From Bacteroidetes bacterium 47-18 (GTDB lineage Bacteria > Bacteroidota > Bacteroidia > Chitinophagales > Chitinophagaceae), in assembly GCA_001897155.1 (NCBI GenBank), contig MKSF01000037.1, forward strand, positions 124,001 to 188,000: a DNA stretch of 64,000 nucleotides, read 5' to 3'. Position 1 is the first letter of the stretch. Every line of letters starts with the position of its first letter. Under the pieces are notes generated by a model. The model worked only from the letters and a program-made list of their open reading frames with translations. It did no database searches and was not told the DNA's origin. Shown piece after piece: positions 42,901-51,944 of the stretch. The translations under genes were made by a program, and so were the position numbers.

Positions 42901-45466
42901 TACCGAAATTCCGGATATTCACTTCTATGTCATACAGGCCTCCGCATACTTCCGTAGGATTCACCAGGTGGGTGACTCCAAGATCGTTGGATGCTTTCTG
43001 TATAGTGTTCTCAAACGCGCCTATGGTGGGCTGCGACGGCCTGGAAAAGCCGTTAATATCCACAGGAACAGCCAGGGAGAGGTCTTCACCCGTACCCAGG
43101 TTAATGGCCAGTGGTGTAAAGTCCCCGTTCAGCGGATCCAGGTACCAGGGATCTTCAGCCGGAGAGCCGACCTCCCGGGTAGGGTGCGCTGCCTGGAAGG
43201 CGGCCTGTGTAGGATATGCAGCAGCGTAATAGCCATAGTACTGGGTCGCTGCCGTTGAAGAGTTCACATAAAAATTATTTTTCTGGGCATCAGTAATACT
43301 GGCCGCAGTATTATAGTAAAATCCATAGGTGGTGCCGGTAGTACCATCCGTAATGCTGACATTGTTATTTTTTACAAGGGTTCCCGTATTGGTCCCTGTA
43401 AGGTAAAGACCATAATTTGCGCTGCTTGACCCGGTAGGCATAGACAAGTCTACAGTATTATGGTAGATAAGGGTGTTAGGGCCTGTTGAAACATAAATGC
43501 CATATACGATGCCTCCCCTGAAGTTGTAGACCGCATTGTTTGAAATGATCACCGGATTGGAAGCCGGAGGGTCCGCAAGCGTGCTGATACCGTAAGAAGA
43601 GGAAGTATTGGACGCTGAAGGCGCGGCATTGCTGTGAATGCGGTTGCCCGTGATAATATGGCCCCCGCTGGCGCCGCTTACCAGGTGGATACCATAGTTC
43701 GTGGTAAAGCCTGTAGTTTTATCAGCGCGCCTGTATTCATTGTTCCTTATGATATTATTTTCCGAGACAGCGATATAGGTGCCGTAATAGTAGTAGTTCT
43801 CTACCAGATTGTCCTCGAAAATATTGTTGTTGTTCCCGCCTCCTGCTATAGAGTAGGCATAGTACAGGCCGCCGGCAGCGGGAGAGCCTATAAGATGGTT
43901 GCCTTTAATATAAATATTATTACCGGCTACACCCGACCCGGTAGCGGAGCTGTTACTGCCGCTGATAATAATACCTGAATTGCTGGCTGAAGCCGTTGAG
44001 GTAATATTGCTGAGGTCAAAGACACAATTGGTGATACTGTCAAATTCACTGCCGGTGGTAATCAGGGCGGCCCAGCCGGCCGCTCCCGTGGTGCTGAAGT
44101 TAAGGCTGTCCACGGTCACATAGGACGTAGCATCGAACAGTAGCATTTCCCGCTGACCATTGGAAGCGCTGGTCGCCACCACAACATCATTGCCGTTACC
44201 GTTTATCCGTACCGTATTAACAGCGCTGGTACCCTGCACGCCGGAAAAGGCCATTTTGCCGTTGTAAGGTCCCGTATTAGGGATAACATCCGCAATAACA
44301 GGTCCGCAGACGCCGCGTGTATTCAGATCTTCCACGAATTCCGTTATGCTGTTATAGTTGGTACCCAGGGTAGGCTGCGTGCTGTTTATGGTATAGTTGC
44401 CCGACATGGAAATATAAATGATCCTTTCAAGCGTATCATTCGTATTGACCGTATCCTGGCGGTTATTGGGCTCGCTGGTCCATACTTTCAGAGTGGTCGT
44501 CTCATTGATGGCCCTGTTGCCCAGGAAGACATCCGCATAGCTGATACCGGTACCGTTGAGGGTATCCAGGGTAGTGGAGAGGGTCACGGGCGTCTGGTTA
44601 ACCCCGTTGAGCGACCAGTTGACCGTAAGACCGGTAATGACATTGCTGCCGAAATTCTGTACCCTGGCCCTTACATCATGATTCCCGGCGCATATTAAAA
44701 GGTCCGGTTCCAGCAAAACCGTAGCACCCGCATCGTCCGGTACCTTTGTCAAAGGCAGCATCTGGTCCCAAGTATCCGCAATTTCCGCGGCGGTCAGGGC
44801 CCTGTTGTACATCCTGAATTCGTCCATATCCCCTCCGATAGAGACCCCCTGGGAACCCACCAGGAAGTTCGCTCCTACCAGAGGATAGGAAGACCCCGGG
44901 GTCACGCTTGCCTGAAAGACCCCGTTGATGTATCCTGAAACGGTACCTGCCGTCTGGTCATATACATAGGTCACTACGCTGATACCGGGTGTCCAGGCCG
45001 GCATGTCCAGTGTTATAGAGGGGACACCTCCTGTCAGGCGGATCTCACTGGCCGCTCCCCCGATAAAGCACCGGAATAACCCGTTGCCGGTAGAATTGCC
45101 GAAATAATATCTCGTGGTGGGTGGTGTCGGGGCATTCATCCACATGGAAATGGTCCAGCTACCGGTATGCGTACCTGTCCAGCCTGGATTTACGTAATAG
45201 GTAGTATTGCTGTTACCGCCGGCTCCTCCCTGCAGGGCATTGCCGAACTGACCTGTGCCGCCAACGGTAAAGCCACCGACACTGGCCGCGGCATTGCCCG
45301 CCCTTGTCGCCGGAGGCGCATCATTGGGAGTGGTGTTGGAAGTCAGACTGTTAAATTTAAAGTACATCAGTTCCGGGATGTCACCATATTGTGCGCTGAC
45401 GTTCAGGCTTAATGCTGACAGCAATGTTAACAGGTATAAAAAGTAAAGATTTGATCTGCGTCTCAT
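39944..45466 (-). CDS. Giant T9SS-secreted protein with LamG-like and duplicated beta-helix regions
   Basis: The 1840-residue protein begins with a Sec signal peptide (to about residue 25). A concanavalin/LamG-like domain (about 30-235) is followed by two successive copies of a ~585-residue unit: a CARDB-like Ig domain (e.g. VTGLTVNWSLNGVNQTPVTL) and a right-handed beta-helix of NosD type (IYIKGNHLIGSPAAGGLYY, YYYYGTYIAVSENNIIRNN). A third CARDB-like domain, two Ig-like units starting DLGNDTTICENQ and DLGPDTAICEGM, a PKD domain (IWDFGDGSPRDTG) and a type A sorting domain (VKLYPNPVRDVLTIEA, at 1765-1840) complete it. It is probably a surface adhesin or polysaccharide-binding protein. The next gene upstream is a paralogue. 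Confidence 0.9.
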   Translation of the reverse strand: MRRRSNLYFLYLLTLLSALSLNVSAQYGDIPELMYFKFNSLTSNTTPNDAPPATRAGNAAASVGGFTVGGTGQFGNALQGGAGGNSNTTYYVNPGWTGTHTGSWTISMWMNAPTPPTTRYYFGNSTGNGLFRCFIGGAASEIRLTGGVPSITLDMPAWTPGISVVTYVYDQTAGTVSGYINGVFQASVTPGSSYPLVGANFLVGSQGVSIGGDMDEFRMYNRALTAAEIADTWDQMLPLTKVPDDAGATVLLEPDLLICAGNHDVRARVQNFGSNVITGLTVNWSLNGVNQTPVTLSTTLDTLNGTGISYADVFLGNRAINETTTLKVWTSEPNNRQDTVNTNDTLERIIYISMSGNYTINSTQPTLGTNYNSITEFVEDLNTRGVCGPVIADVIPNTGPYNGKMAFSGVQGTSAVNTVRINGNGNDVVVATSASNGQREMLLFDATSYVTVDSLNFSTTGAAGWAALITTGSEFDSITNCVFDLSNITSTASASNSGIIISGSNSSATGSGVAGNNIYIKGNHLIGSPAAGGLYYAYSIAGGGNNNNIFEDNLVENYYYYGTYIAVSENNIIRNNEYRRADKTTGFTTNYGIHLVSGASGGHIITGNRIHSNAAPSASNTSSSYGISTLADPPASNPVIISNNAVYNFRGGIVYGIYVSTGPNTLIYHNTVDLSMPTGSSSANYGLYLTGTNTGTLVKNNNVSITDGTTGTTYGFYYNTAASITDAQKNNFYVNSSTAATQYYGYYAAAYPTQAAFQAAHPTREVGSPAEDPWYLDPLNGDFTPLAINLGTGEDLSLAVPVDINGFSRPSQPTIGAFENTIQKASNDLGVTHLVNPTEVCGGLYDIEVNIRNFGKNIVTSAEVHWSVNDVLQTPLTILNMSLDTFGAANPFDTVVTLGSYNFTSQPLTFKIWTSLPNNQPDTANLNDTLTIILHPALSGSYTINSNLPTSGTNYNTIVEFVDDLNNRGVCGPVVADVEPGSGPYAGKMEFGIIPGVSNINTVRLNGNGNNVTVATAAVNGQREMMLFSGTRYVTVDSLNFSTTGSAAWAVLITNGSEYDSITNCFFDLSNITATASASNSGIVISGSNSSAIGAGIAGNHIYIKGNHLLGSPNAGGMYYSFSIASGGNDSNIFEKNLVENYYYYGTYIAASESNTVRDNDYTRRNKTTGFTTNYGIYLATSSASRGHLVTGNRIYNNAASSATNTSTTYGIGILADPPASDPIVVSNNAVYNFRGGTMYGIYVSTATNVLIYHNTVDFSLPTGSSNTNYGIYLTGTNTGTVVKNNNVSITDGTTGTTYGFYYNTAASVDDVQKNNFYVNSSTAATQNYGYYTTAYATQAAFQAAYPTLEVGSPADEPQYLNPAAGDFTPINPAVLMQGEDLRTVVAVDIKGSTRPSSPTPGAWDLAPEDYNNAGVTALLTPGSVFCASNAPVSVEIRNFGINNIDTVQVHWTVNGVPQSPVTHTVRIDGRMTSSSNTANISLGQLLMLYGQSYELKIWTAMPNNTMDEYNQDDTLTVTLTPASGLTVDLGNDTTICENQSLTLVAGPNNAGFSYMWDNLETSGSRTVDAAGTYHVIKTETATGCVGADTLVVATIPAPSVDLGPDTAICEGMSVTLDVGAVNYTNAIRWDDNTTGTTRVVNDEGEYSVTVTAPNGCSSEDIINITFRDEPFVDGLNIILMLDGSYNFALRNPQYVMDAIWDFGDGSPRDTGLYVNHKYTGNGFYRVTVYLIGECGITETLKSYDETLDVFDANSIPDVAGPEVKLYPNPVRDVLTIEAPGVAVREIQVYNVLGQQAEIKTSASGSSVVQLDTAPLTPGMYHVVIITDKGKVTRKVEILK

Positions 45467-46111
45467 TATATTTTTATTTTATATAAATGTCTATAGTTGT
45501 AAAGGCCGGGTTGAAGCATTCCCCTGCCACATCTCAGGGCCGGGGTTACCTGCTTCCGTTGCCGTCAGTGATAGACTATAAGCCTCAGCAGCAGTATCTC
45601 CGGGACAGGCGTAACCTGGGATATAGTAACCTTACGACAGAATAGTCTCCTGTAGTTTGCCGTAATCATACTGCCCGTTTTTTTAGAACATATACAAATC
45701 CCTACCGTGTCAGGCGGTAACGGATGCTCAGTTAAATATATCACTGATCTTAACTTTTTACGGGGAAACAGGCAAACCAAACAGATCAATTATATGTCAA
45801 TATATAACATATATGCCCTTTCCATCCCCTAATGAATGTTTAAAGCGATCCCACAATCTCGTGTGTGAACGGACCGGTCAAACTGGTATTTCCGCACAAG
45901 GCCGGTGTCTGCAGCGAACCAAACAGCATATAAAAATGCAGGTGGATGATAGAATTTACTGAGGGCGCTAACAGAAATTTTTACTAAGTTAAAGCAAAGT
46001 TAGAGAGGATATTAATAGTTTATGATTATTTTAACAGAACAGTTTATTTATTTTATCTATATAGTTTATATATTATAGGGTCATTATCAGCATAAAATGC
46101 CTTATAAATGC
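45467..46111. other. Long intergenic gap between the two giant T9SS genes
   Basis: About 645 bases without a convincing gene. The part next to 45466 holds the leader of the downstream gene; the rest is AT-rich from about 45960. A 74-codon minus-strand frame (45565-45789) has no signal, no family resemblance and no supporting spacing, so I do not call it. No exact TAnnTTTG box was seen for the gene starting at 45466. Confidence 0.5.
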
Positions 46112-46144
46112 AAAATTGCCCGGGAAATCCCGGGCAATTTTTTT
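46112..46144. terminator. Terminator downstream of the second giant T9SS gene
   Basis: AAATTGCCCGGG pairs with CCCGGGCAATTT around AAAT, flanked by A and T runs. It lies 29 bases past the stop of the minus-strand gene at 46173. Confidence 0.85.
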
Positions 46145-46172
46145 GACAAATAAACTGATAGCTTAAGTGATG

Positions 46173-49100
46173 CTATTTAAGTATTTCAACTTTCCTGATA
46201 ACATTACCCTTGTCTGTAATGATCATCACCTGGTACATACCCGAAGGCAGCGCCGATGTATTGAGACGGACGGATGTGCCGGGCCTGATGCTTTCCGTCA
46301 GCACTTTCTGGCCCAATATGGTGTACACTGCCACATCCTGAACGGATGTACCTGATACTTCTATTGTCAGCACATCCTGAGCCGGATTCGGATAGAGTTT
46401 TACATCCATGCCTTCTACACCGGTGATGGAAGTCGCATCAAATACGTCCAGTGTCTCCTGGTAGGATTTGAGCTCCGCCGCAATGCCGCATTCTCCTACG
46501 AGGTAGGCGGTTACCCTGTATAAGCCGTTCCTGGTATATTTATGGTTAACATACAGGCCTGTATCTCTCGGGCTGCCGTCACCGAAATCCCAGATCACAT
46601 TGGAGAGATATAAAGGATTTTTTATGTTGAAATTATAGGAGCCGTCCAGCATCAGTATCATATTAAGGCCGTCGAGCAAAGGCTCATCCCTATAGATCAC
46701 TTTCATCTCATCCGTAGCAAAGCATCCGTTAGGCGCTGTGACCCTTACGTGATAGGTACGTTCGTCATATACCACGCGTACCGGGTCAGTGTTGCTGTCA
46801 CTCCACAGGATATTGTTGCTGTAATTAGCTGCGCCGACGTCCAGTCTTACCGAGTCTCCCCTGCAGATCGCCACATCAGGTCCGAGATCCACTACAGGTG
46901 CCGGCTTGGTAGCTACCACTATGGTATCCACTCCCGCGCAGCCGCTTGATATTTCGGTCTTCACCACATAGTAGATACCATCCGTATTAACGGTCCTGGT
47001 GGAGGCCACACTTGAATTGTCCCACCTGTAGGAGTACAGGCTATTGTTACCCTGTCCGGCTACGAGCGTAAGCCAGTTGTTATCACAGATAGTGGTGTCA
47101 TTCCCCAGGTTAACAGGAATGGTCGATGTCGGGGAGATCGTGATAGTCAGGGTATCATCCTGGGCATAGTTGTCAGTCCTGTTATTAGGATTAAAGGTCC
47201 AGGCCCTGATAGTATAGGATCTTCCGTAAGCCAGGAACTGGGATCCCAGCACCACAAGCGCGGTGTTGTTATTGGAAGTGCTTGTTCCGTCTATACGCGG
47301 GAAGTGCGTTACCGGCGACTGCGGCACATTGTTCAATGTCCAGTGCACCTGTATGGTATCAATATTATTCAGGCCATAGTTCCTCACCCTTACGGCAATA
47401 TTCCTGCTTCCTGAGCAGAATGTTGTACCCGGGGAGAGCAGGGAGTCTACACCCGCATTGTTCCATTCCTGCGGAGACATATCAAATGCGCCCGGTGTAG
47501 GCGGTACTATACGAGGCTGGTTATCTATATCGCGCGGAACAACGGCAGTCAGATCTTCACCGGATCCGATAAAGGTGATATCGGTCGGTTTCAGGTTGCC
47601 GGTCGACTGGTTCAGGTATAATGGATCTATATCCAGGCTTCCGTTCTCCAGGTTGGGATTGGCCGCCCTGAACGCTGTCCATGTGGTATAGGCAGTGCTG
47701 TTATAGTATATCCTGTTCCGTGTGCCCGATTGCGTTGTGTTAAAGTATACATTATTATTCTGCATAGCACGGTTGGTATTGAACGCGGCATTGCTGCAAT
47801 AGATACCGTATTTGGTACCGCTGTTACCACCGGTATAGGTCACCAGGTTGTTCTTGAGCGTGTAGCTGTTGGTTGTATTATAGACATACAGCCCGTACAT
47901 CGTGCTTGTAGAAGTTCCCGTCTGATTCACATGGATCGTATTATGCGCCACATAGGCACTGTCACCACCATATACATACAGCAGATAGTTGATGCCGCCG
48001 CCGCCTACATTGTAAATAGCGTTATTGGATACCTCGTAGGTCCTTTTAGGTACGGAAGAGGAATAATTGGGATAGTTCAGATATATCGCATATACGCTAT
48101 TTGTATGTGAAACCGTAGGGGCCGTAAAGTCATGCAGCCTGTTACGTTTTACGCTTCCTCTTCCCATATAGTAGGTATAGATACCATATACTGTGGTGGT
48201 AGCAGTCTTAAGCGGCCTGTGCAGGTTGTTGCCTATGATGTGTACCTCATTGGTATAGTAGGTATAGATACCCATATAGTAATAGTTCTTGATTTCATTA
48301 TTCACCAGCCATATGGAATCCGCGCCAAAAGTGGAAGAGCTGCTGCCATATACCGTGATACCATAATAAGCGCCACCATTGGTAGTGGGATGGCCTGCAT
48401 CTATTAAGTTGCCTTCTATATAAATGTTGGAATTTAAGCCCGTAGCCGTAGGAGAGGTAACGGAGCCTGAAATGGTAATACCGTTGCTGTTGGTAGACGA
48501 TGCCCCTGTAATAGTGGATAGATCAATGTGACAGTTCCTGATGGTATCATACCTGGAATCTCCCGCAATGGCCACACCCCATCCATAAGTGGAGCTCAGC
48601 GCCTTTATGACCAGATTGTTGATGGTCACATATCTTGTCCCGTTGAAAACCACTATCTGGGCATCGGCAGCAGCGGTACTGTTATATTGCAGCGCTCTGC
48701 CGTTACCGTTAATGGTAATGGTATTGACCGCGCTCGCGCCCGGAATGCTACCCAGGACGAAACGACTGTTATAAGGTCCTGAGCCGGATACCACGTTCAC
48801 AATGACCGGGGCGCAGACGCCTACCGTGTTCAGGGCGTTCGCCAGGTCAGTAAAGCTGTTGAAGTTGGTTCCCGCTGTTGGCTGCGCGTTGTTGAGGGTA
48901 TATGTTCCGCCCAGCTTCGTCGAACCGGTAAATGTAAAGGTATCGTTGATATTCACTGTATCATTCTGGTTGTTGGGTCTTGAGGTCCAGGCTTTTACCG
49001 TAAAGGTTCCGGCACCGAAATTATAGTTGCCGAGATTGATGTTAAGCTCATTGGAAGGTCTTCCTGAAGTATCCATATTGGTAACGACCCATCTTCCGCC

Positions 49101-50150
49101 CTGGTTCACATTGTTCACGGACCAGTTCACAAAAACGGAGTCAATAAAGTTGCTGCCGAAATTTTTCAGGCGCGCGGTTACCAGGATATTGCCCGGGCAA
49201 AAGCCTGTTGATAAGCTGGGCAGGTTTATCACGCCCGCGTCATTAGGTACGGGAGGTCTCATTAAAGTGATCACTACCAGGCCATGACCTGATCTGACAC
49301 CGCCGGCATTGGACTGGCTGGTTCCTGTATTATAAGAACCGCCGCCACCGCCTACCTGCTGGCCGGAAGTTGCAGAACCTGCACCACCACCGCCGCTGTA
49401 GCCGCCGCCGCCGCCGCCGCGCCCGTTATCCCAGCTATTGGCACCACCGCCGCCACCAAAGCCGCCCCAGCCGCCGCTGGAAGTGGCAGTACCACCCTGG
49501 CCGCCGTTCAGGAAGCTTTTACCGCCGTGGGGCGTTCCGCCGCCATTACCGGTAAATCCGCCGCCGCCGCCGGCAATCCCGGCTTCAGCTCCGCCATTGC
49601 CACCTGTACCGCCGGCTCCGTTGGTAGATCCCGTACCGGGATTCCCATTATTGTTAACAGTACCATGCGAAGCAGGTACAATAGCGGTATTATACCGTGC
49701 GCCACCGCCACCGCCGGCAATGATAAGCGGAACATTCGCTGATGTTACCACGTAGCTTCCGCCACCGCCGCCATATTGGTTGGTACCTGATCCTACACAG
49801 CATCCGCCCTGCTGACCTACCAGTACCTTCAACTGCTGGCCGCCGGAAAGCATAAAAACACCGCTCATATAGGCACCTTTTCCCGCCAGCGGACCATAAC
49901 CTTCCGCACCGTAAACTTCGATCTTATAGTTACCGCCCACCGGTACAGTCCATAATTGTATACCATTGGAAGAAGTAACCGCCCCGGAGAGGGTGGTCAT
50001 TGCATAAGCAGCGTCTACCTGCGCCTGTGAAGGTCCGTTGATCCCCGTAGCGCCCGCATTTGTAAAGGTATATACCTGCGCCTTTACTGAAAGAAAGGTA
50101 CAGACAAAACCCAGTAACAACGTTAATTTTTTTAAATAAATTTTGTTCAT
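46173..50150 (-). CDS. Large T9SS-secreted protein with glycine-rich and beta-helix regions
   Basis: The 1325-residue protein has a signal peptide (MNKIYLKKLTLLLGFVCTFLSVKAQ). A glycine-rich domain (about 70-300) follows, with repeated GGGGG blocks and KIEVYGAEGYGPLAGKGAYMSG, like glycine-rich modules seen in other secreted proteins. Next come a CARDB-like domain (about 310-410), a beta-helix (about 430-860: IYIEGNLIDAGHPTTNG, KNYYYMGIYTYYTNEVHIIGNN) and a second CARDB-like domain. Ig-like units, a PKD domain (VIWDFGDGSPRDTG) and a type A sorting domain (VKLYPNPAQDVLTIEV) end it. The C-terminal ~400 residues closely parallel the 1840-residue neighbour, so the two share an origin. Surface adhesion is the likely role. 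Confidence 0.9.
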   Translation of the reverse strand: MNKIYLKKLTLLLGFVCTFLSVKAQVYTFTNAGATGINGPSQAQVDAAYAMTTLSGAVTSSNGIQLWTVPVGGNYKIEVYGAEGYGPLAGKGAYMSGVFMLSGGQQLKVLVGQQGGCCVGSGTNQYGGGGGSYVVTSANVPLIIAGGGGGARYNTAIVPASHGTVNNNGNPGTGSTNGAGGTGGNGGAEAGIAGGGGGFTGNGGGTPHGGKSFLNGGQGGTATSSGGWGGFGGGGGANSWDNGRGGGGGGYSGGGGAGSATSGQQVGGGGGSYNTGTSQSNAGGVRSGHGLVVITLMRPPVPNDAGVINLPSLSTGFCPGNILVTARLKNFGSNFIDSVFVNWSVNNVNQGGRWVVTNMDTSGRPSNELNINLGNYNFGAGTFTVKAWTSRPNNQNDTVNINDTFTFTGSTKLGGTYTLNNAQPTAGTNFNSFTDLANALNTVGVCAPVIVNVVSGSGPYNSRFVLGSIPGASAVNTITINGNGRALQYNSTAAADAQIVVFNGTRYVTINNLVIKALSSTYGWGVAIAGDSRYDTIRNCHIDLSTITGASSTNSNGITISGSVTSPTATGLNSNIYIEGNLIDAGHPTTNGGAYYGITVYGSSSSTFGADSIWLVNNEIKNYYYMGIYTYYTNEVHIIGNNLHRPLKTATTTVYGIYTYYMGRGSVKRNRLHDFTAPTVSHTNSVYAIYLNYPNYSSSVPKRTYEVSNNAIYNVGGGGINYLLYVYGGDSAYVAHNTIHVNQTGTSTSTMYGLYVYNTTNSYTLKNNLVTYTGGNSGTKYGIYCSNAAFNTNRAMQNNNVYFNTTQSGTRNRIYYNSTAYTTWTAFRAANPNLENGSLDIDPLYLNQSTGNLKPTDITFIGSGEDLTAVVPRDIDNQPRIVPPTPGAFDMSPQEWNNAGVDSLLSPGTTFCSGSRNIAVRVRNYGLNNIDTIQVHWTLNNVPQSPVTHFPRIDGTSTSNNNTALVVLGSQFLAYGRSYTIRAWTFNPNNRTDNYAQDDTLTITISPTSTIPVNLGNDTTICDNNWLTLVAGQGNNSLYSYRWDNSSVASTRTVNTDGIYYVVKTEISSGCAGVDTIVVATKPAPVVDLGPDVAICRGDSVRLDVGAANYSNNILWSDSNTDPVRVVYDERTYHVRVTAPNGCFATDEMKVIYRDEPLLDGLNMILMLDGSYNFNIKNPLYLSNVIWDFGDGSPRDTGLYVNHKYTRNGLYRVTAYLVGECGIAAELKSYQETLDVFDATSITGVEGMDVKLYPNPAQDVLTIEVSGTSVQDVAVYTILGQKVLTESIRPGTSVRLNTSALPSGMYQVMIITDKGNVIRKVEILK

Positions 50151-50351
50151 AAATATACCCTATTAAACTACTTAAATTGGATTGATGATTGTTTCCTGGT
50201 TAAAAAATAAATATAAAGTTAATGTTAAATACATTTACTTTTTTGTTAGTCTGATATTTTTTTTAAATATAATCTTCGGGAAAGTTATAACATATTACTA
50301 TATAGTTTATGCATAATATATTTTATAATAATAATACATATGACTTAAAAC

Positions 50352-50379
50352 AAAAAAGAGGCTGTTGATCACAGCCTCA
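50352..50379 (-). terminator. Terminator of the DedA gene
   Basis: On the minus strand, GAGGCTGTGATCAACAGCCTC forms a hairpin followed by TTTTTTG. It lies 49 bases past the dedA stop. The rest of the gap to 50150 is AT-rich leader of the giant gene, with nothing else visible. Confidence 0.82.
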
Positions 50380-50427
50380 CAAAGAGCATTATATTTATTA
50401 TGTATGAGCTATCGCCGGTACATCCGC

Positions 50428-51081
50428 TTATCCCGCCTTCCTGCCGGATTTTCTTTCTTTTACCAACTGGTAGAGGATAGGCAAAACGGAAAGGAATATG
50501 ATCAGCAATACCACTTTACTGAAGTTATTCTTGATAATATCAATATCTCCAAGCCAGAAACCGGCGAGCGTGATGCCCACCACCCACAAAAGAGCGCCCA
50601 CTACGTTATAGGTAAGGAAAACAGGATAACTCATTTTTCCAACACCGCCCACAAAGGGCGCCAGGGTCCTTACAATAGGCACAAAACGGGCTATGATAAT
50701 GGTCTTACTCCCATATTTTTCATAAAACTGGTGGGTTTTATCTATATGTTCCTGCTTAACGAACTGCTTACCGAAGAGCCTGATCCTTAAAAATTTATTG
50801 CCGAAGTATTTACCAATGGCGTAATTACAGGCATCCCCCAAGACTGCCGCAACAAGCATTATCATAATTACATACAACAGGTTCAACTGGTCCGGAAACC
50901 TTGCAGCCAGCATACCTGTAGCAAAAAGCAGGGAATCGCCGGGCAGGAAAGGCATGATGACAATACCCGTTTCAACAAAGATAATAGCGAACAGGATTAC
51001 GTATACCCACTGGTTGTAATCAAATAGCAGCTGCTGCAGGTGCTCATCAATGTGTAAGATGAAATCTATTAATTGTTGCAT
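50428..51081 (-). CDS. DedA-family membrane protein
   Basis: The 217-residue integral membrane protein has four to five hydrophobic segments, with the DedA/VTT motifs FVETGIVIMPFLPGDSLLFATG (acidic Glu and Pro-Gly) and KYGSKTIIIARFVPIVRTLAPFVGGVG (the F-x-R-x-x-P-x-x-R element). DedA proteins act in phospholipid or undecaprenyl-phosphate translocation and membrane homeostasis; the exact substrate here is unknown. The C-terminus is a basic tail (KERKSGRKAG). It is monocistronic, with its own promoter box and terminator. Confidence 0.92.
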   Translation of the reverse strand: MQQLIDFILHIDEHLQQLLFDYNQWVYVILFAIIFVETGIVIMPFLPGDSLLFATGMLAARFPDQLNLLYVIMIMLVAAVLGDACNYAIGKYFGNKFLRIRLFGKQFVKQEHIDKTHQFYEKYGSKTIIIARFVPIVRTLAPFVGGVGKMSYPVFLTYNVVGALLWVVGITLAGFWLGDIDIIKNNFSKVVLLIIFLSVLPILYQLVKERKSGRKAG

Positions 51082-51124
51082 TGAATGGTCTTTTAAAATA
51101 AGAACGTATGGTTTGAAAAACTGT

Positions 51125-51132
51125 CAAAGCTA
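51125..51132 (-). promoter_or_regulatory. -7 promoter box for dedA
   Basis: CAAAGCTA on the plus strand gives TAGCTTTG on the minus strand, matching TAnnTTTG, 44 bases upstream of the start. Confidence 0.5.
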
Positions 51133-51455
51133 CTTAAAAAAAGAAAGCCATCCGTTTATCATATTGACAGGGCAGTTTTTATCCCGTACCTATCTTGTCT
51201 CATCAGAGCGCGCCGCTGGTTTCTTTCTCCGTCCGGTCCCCGGATCTGTTATAAAACTGTCGTACTAACCATTATCTCTTCACCCGGTGTAAATCGTACC
51301 TGGTTCCATACCCTCAGGCATCAAATGCCTGTTATCTGAGGCTTAAACAGCTTTTACAGTGGGTGTTAAAGTTGTACAAATTTAAAGCAGTAGCGAAGCA
51401 GTAGGGACAGATACCTGGATAAGTATTATTAAGTTTACATGATTCAATAAGAAGA
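51133..51455. other. Intergenic gap between dedA and the 162-residue secreted protein gene
   Basis: About 320 bases. A weak inverted repeat (CTCAGGCAT...ATGCCTG...CTGAG) occurs near 51313-51342. No gene, terminator or exact promoter box was recognised. The right end is very AT-rich, as expected of a promoter for the gene at 51456. Confidence 0.35.
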
Positions 51456-51944
51456 ATGAAAAAACAATATTTATATTTAATTATATTATTATACATAATA
51501 AATTGTAAATTATGCTTTTCACAAAATAATAGTGTATATCTTGAAGTTTTGGGGAACACCGGCTATAGCGCCATCGGGTATGAAAGAAGGTTGTTGAAAG
51601 TTAAAAATATCCAATGGCACACCGTTACCGGGGCAGGTATCTACAAGCTCAGGGATTTTAATCATAAGTTTAATCCTGATATAGCCGTACCGGTATTGCA
51701 AAAAGTGTCCTTTTCTTTATATTACAGGCACAGCCTGTTCGTAGCCAGCGGCCTGATGTGGAACAGCTATATAGATGCCGACCGGGAATTTAAAGCCCGC
51801 AGACATCACGAAATATGCTGGAATAATAACGCCGGGTATAGCTTTGACCTTAATAAGAGATGGCAATTTCAGTTGTATTATGTTTTAATAGCCCACCCGT
51901 ATTTACAGCACTGGGCGGGTCTTAAAATTAATTTCAAATGGTAA
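51456..51944 (+). CDS. Small secreted beta-rich protein
   Basis: I do not recognise this 162-residue protein. A signal peptide (MKKQYLYLIILLYIINCKLCFSQ) is followed by alternating strands (NSVYLEVLGNTGYSAIGYERRLL, KVSFSLYYRHSLFVASGLMW, HHEICWNNNAGYSFDL). It ends AHPYLQHWAGLKINFKW, a terminal aromatic strand like that of outer-membrane beta-barrels. It may be a small barrel or a periplasmic beta protein. Its last 7 bases overlap the GDPD-like lipoprotein gene, so the two are co-expressed. The start of the gene is more AT-rich than its 3' part. Confidence 0.72.
   Translation: MKKQYLYLIILLYIINCKLCFSQNNSVYLEVLGNTGYSAIGYERRLLKVKNIQWHTVTGAGIYKLRDFNHKFNPDIAVPVLQKVSFSLYYRHSLFVASGLMWNSYIDADREFKARRHHEICWNNNAGYSFDLNKRWQFQLYYVLIAHPYLQHWAGLKINFKW

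Noticed and set aside
41500-44300. Regular DNA repeats that could suggest a CRISPR-like array
   Set aside because: The repeats are long, in frame and encode beta-helix coils of a T9SS protein; there are no uniform short repeats with unique spacers and no cas genes.
45565-45789. 74-codon minus-strand frame in the gap between giant T9SS genes
   Set aside because: No signal peptide, domain or sensible start context, and an odd Cys/Pro composition typical of chance frames.
49370-49755. Arg/Ser- and Pro-rich plus-strand frames opposite the Gly-rich domain
   Set aside because: They are the complement of GGN glycine codons in the real minus-strand gene, which creates long open but meaningless frames.
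51332-51559. 75-codon minus-strand frame overlapping the 162-residue secreted protein gene
   Set aside because: The plus-strand gene has a clear signal peptide and coupled neighbour; the minus frame has neither.
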